NCBI GenBank assembly: GCA_902803195.1
Contig: CADCOX010000294.1
Coordinates: 1 to 9,747 of the forward strand
DNA: 9,747 bases
Source: an uncultured Bacteroidales bacterium
GTDB lineage: Bacteria; Bacteroidota; Bacteroidia; Bacteroidales; Bacteroidaceae
Direction: 5' to 3'
In this document: one piece after another, positions 1-6,990 of the stretch
How the letters are laid out: each line of letters opens with the position of its first letter
How positions within the stretch are numbered: position 1 is the first letter of the stretch
Notes under the pieces: generated by a model
What the model saw: the letters and a program-made list of their open reading frames with translations, nothing else
What the model was told of the DNA's origin: nothing
Databases searched by the model: none
Position numbers and translations under genes: made by a program

Positions 1-1
1 C

Positions 2-220
2 TACGCCAATATCATCAACAACAACATGTCGACGGTCATGAAGACGCTGACTCTCGTTTCCATGTTCCTGATGGTACCGACGTTAGTAGCCAGTTTCTTC
101 GGCATGAACCTGATCAATGGGATGGAAACACATCCTTTGGGCTTCCCCTTTGCACTGGTGTTCTCGATTGTACTGACCGTTATCTTCTGGTGGTACGCCC
201 GACGGAAGTCGTGGATTTGA
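2..220 (+). CDS. corA: CorA-family Mg2+/divalent cation channel, C-terminal fragment
   Basis: The gene enters from the left edge, and the reading frame starting at base 2 gives 72 codons to a TGA at 218-220. The fragment matches the membrane end of CorA: a first transmembrane helix at about visible residues 14-33, the signature Gly-Met-Asn at residues 34-36 (as FFGMN), a short periplasmic loop, a second helix at about 47-65, and a basic cytoplasmic tail (ARRKSWI). In the family the GMN loop forms the outer selectivity filter of a homopentameric inner-membrane channel importing Mg2+, and sometimes Co2+ or Ni2+. The cytoplasmic funnel domain lies outside the window. ATG codons inside this frame are internal, not starts. 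Exact ion preference cannot be judged from this part. The family call is secure because GMN sits between two hydrophobic helices at the extreme C terminus. Confidence 0.9.
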   Translation, partial: YANIINNNMSTVMKTLTLVSMFLMVPTLVASFFGMNLINGMETHPLGFPFALVFSIVLTVIFWWYARRKSWI

Positions 221-250
221 ACGATTGCCTTTCTGCTTGAGAAACGAAGC

Positions 251-338
251 ATTTACGGATTGAAACATTAAGAGTTAATAACTACTTTTGAACTTGAAAG
301 TATTAAAAAAGAGGCTTTTAATGTTTCAATCCGTCAAT
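251..338. repeat. Imperfect 21-bp inverted repeat (17 bp perfect) around a 46-bp centre
   Basis: The arm at 255-271 (acggattgaaacattaa) is the exact reverse complement of 318-334. The pairing extends outward to 251-271 and 318-338 with one mismatch (254/335). Inside the arms, 272-274 can pair with 315-317 if one G-U pair is allowed. A second, shorter hairpin, 302-308 with 316-322, shares bases with the right arm, so the two folds exclude each other. The element lies in the 216-bp gap between corA and the DUF349 gene and encloses the -7 element of a promoter candidate. It is too A/T-rich, and its loop too long, to look like a standard intrinsic terminator. It could be a relic of a small palindromic mobile repeat, a regulatory structure, or a small invertible segment. 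The pairing is read directly from the sequence, but the role is unknown. Confidence 0.8.
259..290 (+). promoter_or_regulatory. Candidate Bacteroidales promoter for the DUF349 gene
   Basis: TACTTTTG at 283-290 matches the Bacteroidales -7 consensus TAnnTTTG exactly. A -33-like ATTG lies at 259-262, 20 bases upstream, which is a normal spacing. Transcription would begin near 297 and give a leader of about 140 nt before the ATG at 437. The -33 element lies inside the left arm of the inverted repeat and the -7 element inside its loop. Weaker TATTTTG-like strings near 367 and 378 are alternatives with poorer fit. Confidence 0.55.
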
Positions 339-354
339 TTTTGACTTTTCTTTT
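333..354 (+). terminator. Weak candidate terminator downstream of corA
   Basis: A 5-bp perfect hairpin (GTCAA, TTT loop, TTGAC; 333-345) is followed by a T-rich tail (TTTTCTTTT, 346-354). The stem is short and A/T-rich, so termination would be weak at best. It lies downstream of the DUF349 promoter candidate, so efficient termination here would also block that transcript. That argues against a strong role. Confidence 0.2.
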
Positions 355-436
355 GGCAGTTCGAATTATTTTGCTTTTATTTGCAGGCCATTAGGCATTA
401 ATTCATCTATTTTTAGCTACCTAAATCGTAAGCAAA

Positions 437-2575
437 ATGAACGAAACCGAGAAGCTGCAGCCTACGCCCGAGTCAGAGGTCGCTGCTGTGGAAACGCAAG
501 TGGAGTCTGCGCCCCAAGAAGCGACGCAGAACGTTGAGACTCAAGAGACAACCATCGAGGAAGCCGCCATTGAGGAGGCACCCGTAGTAGAAGAACCCGC
601 GCCCACAGAGGAAGCACCTGCCGAGGAGCCTGTGGCTGAAGAACCCGCGCCCGCAGAGGAAGCTCCTGCCGAGGAGCCTGTGGCAGAAGAGCCTGTGGCA
701 GAAGAGCCGGCACCAGCAGAGGAAACTCCTGCTGAGGAGCCTGTGGCTGAAGAATCTGCACCTGCAGAGGAAGAACCTGCAGAGGAGCCTTCACACCCTG
801 TCTATGAGACGAAGGAGCAGGTAGTCGACCGCCTCAGAGAAATTCAAGACGAGAACAATGGCGGCGACAAGAATGAGCTCGATTTGCTCAAGCAGGTTTT
901 CTACAAACTGCACAAAGCAGCTCAGATGGCTGCTCGCAACGCTTTCATCGAGGAAGGACACGACCCCGAAGATTGGCGAGCCGAAGTAGACGGAGCAGAG
1001 GAGAATTTCAAAGCTATCATGGCTTCTATCCGCCAACGTCGCGCTGAGATTGCAGAATCCGTTGAACGTCAAAAAGCTGAGAACCTCGAAAAGAAGCAAG
1101 CCATCATCGACCGCATCAAGGAGATGGCCACGACACCCGAAGAGGTCAGCCAGCACTTCGATGAATTCAAGAGTCTGCAAGCTCAATGGAAAGAGTTGGG
1201 CGCAGTTCCCGCTGAGAAAGCTACTGAGATCTGGAAAAACTATCAGCACCACGTTGAACAGTTCTATGATCTGCTGAAGCTGAACATCGAAGCTCGCGAA
1301 TATGATTTTAAGAAAAACCTAAGCGCCAAGGAACACCTCATCGAGTTGGCCGAGAAGTTGGCCGATGAAGAGGATGTCATCTTAGCATTCAATAAATTGC
1401 AAGGCCTCCATGCCGAGTACAAGGAGATTGGCCCTGTAGCCAAGGACTTGCGCGACCAAATCTGGGAACGCTTCAAAGCGGCCAGCACTGTCATCAACAA
1501 GCGCCACCAAGAGCACTTCGAGAGCATCAAGGCTCGCGAGGAAGAGAACCTGCAGAAGAAGACTGCCCTCTGCGAGAAGGTCGAGGACATCAAGTTGGAC
1601 GAGATCACCACTTTCGCTCAATGGGAAGAGAAGACCAAAGAAGTCATCGCCTTACAAGCGGAATGGAAGACTATCGGCTATGCCAGCCACAAGCAGAACA
1701 CGGTTATCTTCGACCGCTTCCGCACGGCTTGCGACCACTTCTTCACTGCCAAAGCTGAATTCTACAAGACCATCAAGGACGGACAAAACGAGAACCTCGA
1801 CAAGAAGCGTCACCTCGTAGAGGAGGCCGAAGCCCTGCAGGACAGCACCGAATGGCGCAAGACTGCCGACCGCCTCATCGACCTCCAGAAACAGTGGAAG
1901 ACGATTGGCGCCGTACCTCGTAAATACAGCGAACAACTTTGGAAACGCTTCACGACGGCTTGCGACAAGTTCTTCGAGGCAAAAAACGAGGCCACTGCCG
2001 GTCAGCGTGCCGAAGAGAAAGAAAACCTCGCCGCAAAGAAGAGTGTCATCGAGCAGTTGCGCGCACTCGCAGAGGACACGGCAAACGCTACCCTTGACAA
2101 AGTCAAGGATCTGCAAGCTCAATGGAACGAAATCGGACATGTGCCCTTCCGCGACAAAGATCGCCTCTTCAAGGAGTATCGCTCAGTTGCCGACGAACTC
2201 TACAAGCAGTTCGGCGCCAGCCAAGCACGTCGTCGCCTTGAAGGATTCCAAAAGAGCGTGCGCCAAGCTGTAGCCAAGGGCGAGAGCACCCTTAGCCGCG
2301 AACGCGAGCGCCTCATGCGCGTCTACGAACAGCGTAAGGCTGAATTCCAGACTTACGAGAACAACCTCAACTTCCTCAATGCCAAGTCCAAGAGTGGCAA
2401 CTCATTGGTCGCTGAGATGAACCGCAAGGTCGAGAAACTGCATGAAGAATTAGAACTCCTCTCCAGCAAAATCAAAGCCATCGAGACGGAGATGCGTGCA
2501 CCCAAGGCCGAAGAGAAGCCTGCCGAAGATCGCCCCACGCAACCTACTGAGGAAGCACCTGAGGCTGAAGCCTAA
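437..2575 (+). CDS. DUF349 repeat protein with acidic Pro/Glu/Ala N-terminal region
   Basis: 712 residues, with no signal peptide or membrane segment, so probably cytoplasmic. Residues 1-120 are a disordered acidic region with 16-residue repeats (52-118). Residues 125-210 are helical and may hold a degenerate repeat. Five DUF349-type repeats follow at ~77-residue spacing. Each opens with an ENLxxKK-like motif (Asn216, 294, 371, 453, 530). Each carries a core LQxxWKxIGxVP (Trp251, Tyr328, Trp410, Trp487, Trp563) and, in most, a W/F-xRFxxAC-like helix. Residues 600-687 are charged coiled coil ending in an acidic tail (690-712). The family has no established function that I can name. The architecture suggests a long helical rod or scaffold. 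The ATG at 437 follows an A-rich stretch and is the only sensible start, because the frame continues straight into the acidic region. The gene is monocistronic by its own promoter candidate and strong terminator. I infer no partner from the neighbours. Confidence 0.9.
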   Translation: MNETEKLQPTPESEVAAVETQVESAPQEATQNVETQETTIEEAAIEEAPVVEEPAPTEEAPAEEPVAEEPAPAEEAPAEEPVAEEPVAEEPAPAEETPAEEPVAEESAPAEEEPAEEPSHPVYETKEQVVDRLREIQDENNGGDKNELDLLKQVFYKLHKAAQMAARNAFIEEGHDPEDWRAEVDGAEENFKAIMASIRQRRAEIAESVERQKAENLEKKQAIIDRIKEMATTPEEVSQHFDEFKSLQAQWKELGAVPAEKATEIWKNYQHHVEQFYDLLKLNIEAREYDFKKNLSAKEHLIELAEKLADEEDVILAFNKLQGLHAEYKEIGPVAKDLRDQIWERFKAASTVINKRHQEHFESIKAREEENLQKKTALCEKVEDIKLDEITTFAQWEEKTKEVIALQAEWKTIGYASHKQNTVIFDRFRTACDHFFTAKAEFYKTIKDGQNENLDKKRHLVEEAEALQDSTEWRKTADRLIDLQKQWKTIGAVPRKYSEQLWKRFTTACDKFFEAKNEATAGQRAEEKENLAAKKSVIEQLRALAEDTANATLDKVKDLQAQWNEIGHVPFRDKDRLFKEYRSVADELYKQFGASQARRRLEGFQKSVRQAVAKGESTLSRERERLMRVYEQRKAEFQTYENNLNFLNAKSKSGNSLVAEMNRKVEKLHEELELLSSKIKAIETEMRAPKAEEKPAEDRPTQPTEEAPEAEA
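590..790 (+). repeat. 48-bp tandem repeat encoding the acidic Pro/Glu/Ala region
   Basis: Three full 48-bp units (590-637, 638-685, 701-748) and a final 42-bp unit (749-790) encode EEPAPxEExPAEEPVA-type 16-residue blocks. A 15-bp partial copy (EEPVA, 686-700) sits between units two and three. Units one and two differ at only 3 of 48 bases, so at least one duplication looks recent, while units three and four are more diverged. Every unit and the partial copy are multiples of three, so copy changes by slippage would keep the frame. Product length should vary between strains. Confidence 0.85.
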
Positions 2576-2600
2576 CAACTTCGCGAAAAAGAGAACAAAA

Positions 2601-2637
2601 AGAGCGCCCAGCAGATAGCTGGGCGTTCTACTTTTTT
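2601..2637 (+). terminator. Strong intrinsic terminator of the DUF349 gene
   Basis: A 12-bp stem, 2601-2612 with 2618-2629, has a GC-rich core (CGCCCAGC/GCTGGGCG), one G-U pair and a 5-nt AGATA loop. It is followed by six T residues at 2632-2637. It starts 25 bases after the DUF349 stop codon and separates that gene from the efflux operon. Confidence 0.9.
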
Positions 2638-2640
2638 ACG

Positions 2641-2658
2641 TACCTTTGCAGCCGCAAA
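2641..2658 (+). promoter_or_regulatory. Candidate promoter of the RND efflux operon
   Basis: TACCTTTG at 2641-2648 matches TAnnTTTG exactly and lies 33-40 bases before the adaptor ATG, leaving a short leader of about 25-30 nt. No convincing -33 TTG is seen, because that position falls inside the preceding terminator stem and T-run. The -7 element runs into a small palindrome, TTTGC-agcc-GCAAA (2645-2658), that spans the expected start of transcription. It may be an operator, or part of the local promoter style. Confidence 0.6.
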
Positions 2659-2680
2659 TCGACTTAAAACCATCATCTAT

Positions 2681-3724
2681 ATGAATACGAAACAGGCATT
2701 CGTCCTCTTTGCTGCGCTCGCTTTACTGAGTTGCAGTCAGAAACAGGAGGTCAAGGAGAAAGCGCCGACCCGAGTGAAAACAGAAATTCTTACTTCGACC
2801 CAGATGTCGAACGGACAGACCTACGTTGGTGTTGTCGAGGAAGCCGAAGCCACTGCTGTCAGCTTCACGGGCATGGGTACCGTGCGCCGCGTTTATGTCT
2901 CTGAAGGTCAACCCGTCGGACGCGGTCAACTCATTGCTGAGATTGATGACACACAGGCACGCAACCTCCTCGAAGGCGCAAAGGCAAGTGTCACCCAAGC
3001 TGAAGACGCCCTCCAGCGTTACTCATTGCTCCATGAGCGCGGGTCGCTGACAGAGGCACAATGGGTCGAGATTCAAAGCAAAGTGACTCAGGCTCGCTCA
3101 GAGCTGGCTGTGGCCAAGAAAAATCTTGCCGACTGCCGTCTAGTTGCTCCCGTCAGCGGTATCATCGGACGTAAGAATGTCAACGCAGGCGAGACTGCTA
3201 TGCCCTCGCAAGCCGTTGTGACAATCCTGAACATCAATAGCGTTAAGGTGAAATTCTCGGTTCCCGAAACCGAAATGGCAAGCATCACGCCCTCGACACC
3301 CAGCCGTATCAGTGTAGAAGCCACAGGGGGCACCTTCGTAGGCGGACGCATCGAGAAAGGCGTGCAAGCCGATGCCCTCACGCACACCTACGATGTTCGC
3401 GTGCGCGTAGATAATAGAGGTAGGTCTTTGCTGCCAGGCATGGTCGCAAAGGTGCAGTTGGGCAATGCCTCTACAGCCAACAATCAAGCCTCGTCTGCTG
3501 CCACGCCTTTCATCAGCCTTCCCCTTACGGCCATCCAACGGCGTGCTGACGGCTCGCTCTTCGTATGGACCATCGACAATGCCAACAGTTCACACCGGAC
3601 CCCTGTTGAGATAGGACAGACGGCCGGCAATCGCGTCGAGATCCTCAGTGGCCTGACATCAGGCCAGCGCATCGTTACCGAAGGGTATCAGAAATTGAGC
3701 GAAGGAACAAAAGTTGTGTTTTGA
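2681..3724 (+). CDS. RND efflux periplasmic adaptor (membrane fusion) lipoprotein
   Basis: 347 residues. The N terminus is a lipoprotein signal: Lys4, a hydrophobic core at residues 6-16, and a lipobox LLS-Cys18, so the mature protein should be lipid-anchored and face the periplasm. Next come the first beta segment and lipoyl half (about 45-95, including GTVRRVYVSEGQPVGRGQLIAEID), an alpha-helical hairpin (about 96-150), and the second lipoyl half (LVAPVSGIIGRKNVNAGE, 154-171). A beta-barrel domain (about 185-260, ending LLPGMVAKVQL) and a membrane-proximal domain (about 275-347) close the protein. This is the usual adaptor layout, and the length is slightly short for the family (AcrA is 397). 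It would couple the permease, whose ATG lies 30 bases downstream, to the outer-membrane factor. First gene of the operon. The family is certain; substrate unknown. Confidence 0.93.
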   Translation: MNTKQAFVLFAALALLSCSQKQEVKEKAPTRVKTEILTSTQMSNGQTYVGVVEEAEATAVSFTGMGTVRRVYVSEGQPVGRGQLIAEIDDTQARNLLEGAKASVTQAEDALQRYSLLHERGSLTEAQWVEIQSKVTQARSELAVAKKNLADCRLVAPVSGIIGRKNVNAGETAMPSQAVVTILNINSVKVKFSVPETEMASITPSTPSRISVEATGGTFVGGRIEKGVQADALTHTYDVRVRVDNRGRSLLPGMVAKVQLGNASTANNQASSAATPFISLPLTAIQRRADGSLFVWTIDNANSSHRTPVEIGQTAGNRVEILSGLTSGQRIVTEGYQKLSEGTKVVF

Positions 3725-3754
3725 ACAAAGGAACCCAAGTTCTGTATTGAAGCT

Positions 3755-6700
3755 ATGGAAAAGAAGAATAGCTGGCTGGCATGGCCCCTTGTCCACTACC
3801 CGATCTCTCTCCTCATCGTCGGCATCCTCTTTGCCCTCGGCATCTATGGGATGTACGTGATGCCGAAGGACGAATTTCCACCTTTCACCATACGTCAAGG
3901 CGTTGTCATTGCCGTCTACCCAGGCGCGACCAGCGAAGAAGTGGAGGAGCAAGTGACGCGTCCTTTGGAGCGATTCCTCTTCACCTACGGCGAGGTCAAG
4001 CGTGCTAAAACAACTTCCACCTCGCAGAATGGGATGGCCATGGTGCTCGTTCATCTGAACGATGACGTCAACAACAAGGACGAGGTCTGGAGTAAGATCA
4101 AGCATGGACTAGCGCTCTACAAGCAGAGTCTGCCCAAAGGTGTCGTGGCACTCATCGCCAACGACGATTTCGGCAACACATCGGCACTACTTATTGCCAT
4201 TGAGAGCTCAGAGCGCAACTACCGAGAACTACAGCACTACAGCGACCGTCTCAGCGACCGCTTGCGTCAAATCCCTTCGGTGGCCAATGTGCGTCAATAT
4301 GGCGAGCAGAAAGAGCAAATCTCGCTCTACATCGATCGTTCTCGCCTCGAAGCTTTCGGCATTGGTCAAGTTTCGCTCATGAGTACGCTGCAAGCTGAGG
4401 GTCTCACAGCGATGGCTGGTTCACTCATTGGCGACCATCAGAAAACGGTCATCCACATCGAACCAACTCAGAACAGCGAGCAGGAGATTGCTGAACAGAT
4501 TATCTACTCCGACCCCTCAACGGGTAAGATTGTTCGCATACGCGATATTGCTGATGTACGACGCGAATACGACCTAAGCAACAGCTACATCTTGCAGAAC
4601 GGGCATCCCTGTCTGCTCTTGTCACTGGAGATGAACACAGGCAACAACATTATGGCCTATGGCAAGGAAGTCGACCGCGTAATCAGCAATTTCCGTTCCG
4701 ACGAGTTGCCCGACGATGTCACCATCACTCGCATCGCAGACTTGCCTAAAGTCGTGGGGATGAGCATCCATGATTTCCTGCGCGACCTGTTACTCTCCAT
4801 GGCGGTCATCATCTTGGTGATGATGGTGCTTTTCCCTCTCCGCTCAGCCATCGTTGCAGCCATCACCATCCCTCTGAGCACCTTCATCAGCGTAGCTTTC
4901 ATGCTGTTCGCCGGTTTCCCGCTCAACATCATCACGTTGGCGGCTCTCATCGTCGTGCTGGGTATGATTGTGGACAACAGCATCGTAGTCATTGACGGCT
5001 ACTTGGAGTATGTAGGCAAGGGCGAGACGCCTCATCAGGCAGCCATTCACTCTGTCGATCAGTATTTCATGCCTATGGCGCTAGCAACGCTATGCATCTG
5101 TGCCATCTTCTTTCCCTTCCTGCTGACCTTCCGTGGAGCTTTCCTCGATGCCATCGGCGACTTTCCATGGACCATTACCATCAACTTAATTGTCTCGCTG
5201 GCCATTGCCGTGGCAGTCATCCCCTTCCTCTGCGTCAAAATCATCGGCATTCCCGACAAGAAGAAACAGGGCAAGCGCTTCACCGACCGCGTACAGTCAT
5301 TCTACGACCATATCCTTCGCTGGACCTTCCGACGCCCCTTCGTGACCATCGCGCTCGGAATGGCCTGCATCCTCCTCTCGCTACTCATCGTTCCTACGCT
5401 GAAGATACGCCTCTTCCCCTTCTGCGACCGCGATCAGTTTGCCGTCGAGATTTTCCTTCCTGATGGCAAAGGTCTTGCCGACACTCGCGCCATCGCCGAC
5501 TCCGTCTATGCTGCTATCTGCGATGACGAACGCATTACCGACATTACCACTTTCATCGGCTGTTCATCCCCACGCTTCCAGACTTGCTACGCTCCACAGA
5601 TGGCCGACCGCAACTTCGCTCAGTTCATCGTCAACACCACCTCGCAGCAAGCTACGCTCGACCTCTTGGCCTACTACCAGCCACGTCTCGCTGAGCGTTT
5701 CCCTGAGGCCTACGTCAAGTTCAAACGATTGGATTTCCTTGAAGTACCCGAACTGGAGTTCCGCTTCTATGGCGATGATATCGACTCGCTGCATGTCGCT
5801 GCCGAGCGGCTGATGGAACAGATGCGTCCCATGCCCGAACTTGAATGGGTACACACCGATTTCCTACAGCCCTTCCCTCTTATCAATGTCGAACTCGACC
5901 CCGTCTCAGCGGCTCAGTTAGGCGTCAACCGCGCCACTGCAGCTCTCGCCCTGACGGCCGCAACAGGCGACCTCGCCGTGGGGAGCATCTGGGAACGCGA
6001 CTACGAACTGCCCATCGTTGTGCGAGACACATCGACACTCACCGTTGCCGACGTGGAGAACATCGGCATCTTCTCACCACAGGCAGCCGTCAGTGCAGCC
6101 CTGGCCTCGTCGAATAGCTCATTCGGCAATGCGCTCTTCGAGGGTTCCGCAAGCAAGACGCTCGCACTTCGTCAGTTGGCCACGGTCCGTCCCCAATGGA
6201 CAGAGAGCCGTATCATGCACCGCGCTGGTGAACGGTGTCTCACTGTGACCGCCGATTTTGCTCGAGGCACATACGCAGCACCCGTCGAGCATCGTCTGGC
6301 CGAGATGATGCAAGAGGTCGACCTCCCAGAGGGCGTCCGCGCAGAGGTAGGTGGCGAATTAGAGTACAACGACGAGAATATGCCTCAAATCTACTATGGG
6401 ATTATCATTGCCATGGTCGTCATATTCTTCTTCATCCTATTCAACTTCAAGCGTTTCGGCATTACTTTCCTCTGCATGGGAGCACTCGGATTGATGCTTC
6501 CAGGAGCACTCATCGGTCTTGGTCTGATGAATCGCACGATAGGATTGACCAGCATCTTCGGTTTGATCACACTCATGGGCATCATCATGCGTAATGAGAT
6601 TCTCATCTTTGAACACGCAGACGGACTTATGAAGCGTTTCCACACCGACCATCCCATGCCCCTCAACCCTACGGCCGAGCAACGCAAAGCTTATCGGCGC

Positions 6701-6931
6701 GACTATAACGAGGCCATCCAAAAAGCCTCCTACGATGCTGGACATCGACGCATGGTACCCATTTTCCTGACGACAGCCACCACTGCCGTGGGCGTTATCC
6801 CCATGATTATCGCAGGCTCATCGTTCTGGATGCCTGTCGGTGTAACCATCTTCGCAGGCGGCATTGGCACGCTGATTCTCGTCGTCACCGTGTTGCCCGT
6901 CGTCTACTGGAAACTCAGCGTTAAAAAGTAA
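3755..6931 (+). CDS. RND-family efflux permease (AcrB-like), inner membrane
   Basis: 1058 residues, full length (AcrB is 1049). Membrane segments lie at about 13-36, 343-360, 364-386, 391-417, 438-457, 472-497, 529-546, 878-898, 902-924, 930-955, 999-1021 and 1028-1053. Two large periplasmic porter/docking loops lie at about 37-340 and 550-875. This is the standard duplicated 12-helix plan of a trimeric proton-driven pump. By alignment with AcrB, the proton-relay positions are Asp407 kept, Asn408 in place of Asp408, Arg946 for Lys940 (in GIIMRNEILIFEHA), Arg999 for Arg971, and Thr1006 for Thr978. The single-Asp VDN form is seen in other RND branches, so I read it as a functional variant. The sequence lacks the CusA-type features I would expect of a metal pump, so an organic or multidrug-type substrate is likelier but unproven. 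Second gene of the operon, with its outer-membrane partner downstream. Confidence 0.95.
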   Translation: MEKKNSWLAWPLVHYPISLLIVGILFALGIYGMYVMPKDEFPPFTIRQGVVIAVYPGATSEEVEEQVTRPLERFLFTYGEVKRAKTTSTSQNGMAMVLVHLNDDVNNKDEVWSKIKHGLALYKQSLPKGVVALIANDDFGNTSALLIAIESSERNYRELQHYSDRLSDRLRQIPSVANVRQYGEQKEQISLYIDRSRLEAFGIGQVSLMSTLQAEGLTAMAGSLIGDHQKTVIHIEPTQNSEQEIAEQIIYSDPSTGKIVRIRDIADVRREYDLSNSYILQNGHPCLLLSLEMNTGNNIMAYGKEVDRVISNFRSDELPDDVTITRIADLPKVVGMSIHDFLRDLLLSMAVIILVMMVLFPLRSAIVAAITIPLSTFISVAFMLFAGFPLNIITLAALIVVLGMIVDNSIVVIDGYLEYVGKGETPHQAAIHSVDQYFMPMALATLCICAIFFPFLLTFRGAFLDAIGDFPWTITINLIVSLAIAVAVIPFLCVKIIGIPDKKKQGKRFTDRVQSFYDHILRWTFRRPFVTIALGMACILLSLLIVPTLKIRLFPFCDRDQFAVEIFLPDGKGLADTRAIADSVYAAICDDERITDITTFIGCSSPRFQTCYAPQMADRNFAQFIVNTTSQQATLDLLAYYQPRLAERFPEAYVKFKRLDFLEVPELEFRFYGDDIDSLHVAAERLMEQMRPMPELEWVHTDFLQPFPLINVELDPVSAAQLGVNRATAALALTAATGDLAVGSIWERDYELPIVVRDTSTLTVADVENIGIFSPQAAVSAALASSNSSFGNALFEGSASKTLALRQLATVRPQWTESRIMHRAGERCLTVTADFARGTYAAPVEHRLAEMMQEVDLPEGVRAEVGGELEYNDENMPQIYYGIIIAMVVIFFFILFNFKRFGITFLCMGALGLMLPGALIGLGLMNRTIGLTSIFGLITLMGIIMRNEILIFEHADGLMKRFHTDHPMPLNPTAEQRKAYRRDYNEAIQKASYDAGHRRMVPIFLTTATTAVGVIPMIIAGSSFWMPVGVTIFAGGIGTLILVVTVLPVVYWKLSVKK

Positions 6932-6990
6932 CCCTCCCCCCTACAATGACCCCACTCCGCCCAATCTCCCTGAAGTATTTATCCCTCACA

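Noticed and set aside
228..252. Short hairpins just after the corA stop (TGCTT 234-238 with AAGCA 247-251; TTTCT 230-234 with AGAAA 240-244)
   Set aside because: Stems are only 5 bp and no T-run follows, so there is no support for a terminator.
255..334. ATTGAAAC / GTTTCAAT strings resembling the ends of CRISPR repeats
   Set aside because: Only two copies exist, in inverted orientation, with no regular spacers or cas genes. It is an inverted repeat and not an array.
462..794. Long antisense open frame opposite the acidic repeat region
   Set aside because: It is a by-product of the repetitive GAA/GAG/CCT codons on the + strand. The product is a low-complexity Leu/Pro/Gln string with no start context.
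1652..2140. 162-codon open frame on the - strand inside the DUF349 gene
   Set aside because: It lies wholly inside a well-supported gene, has no recognisable motif, and its composition mirrors the coding strand.
5092..5813. Overlapping + strand open frames inside the RND permease gene
   Set aside because: They are off-frame shadows rich in Arg, Pro and Ser. The permease frame is intact and conserved throughout.
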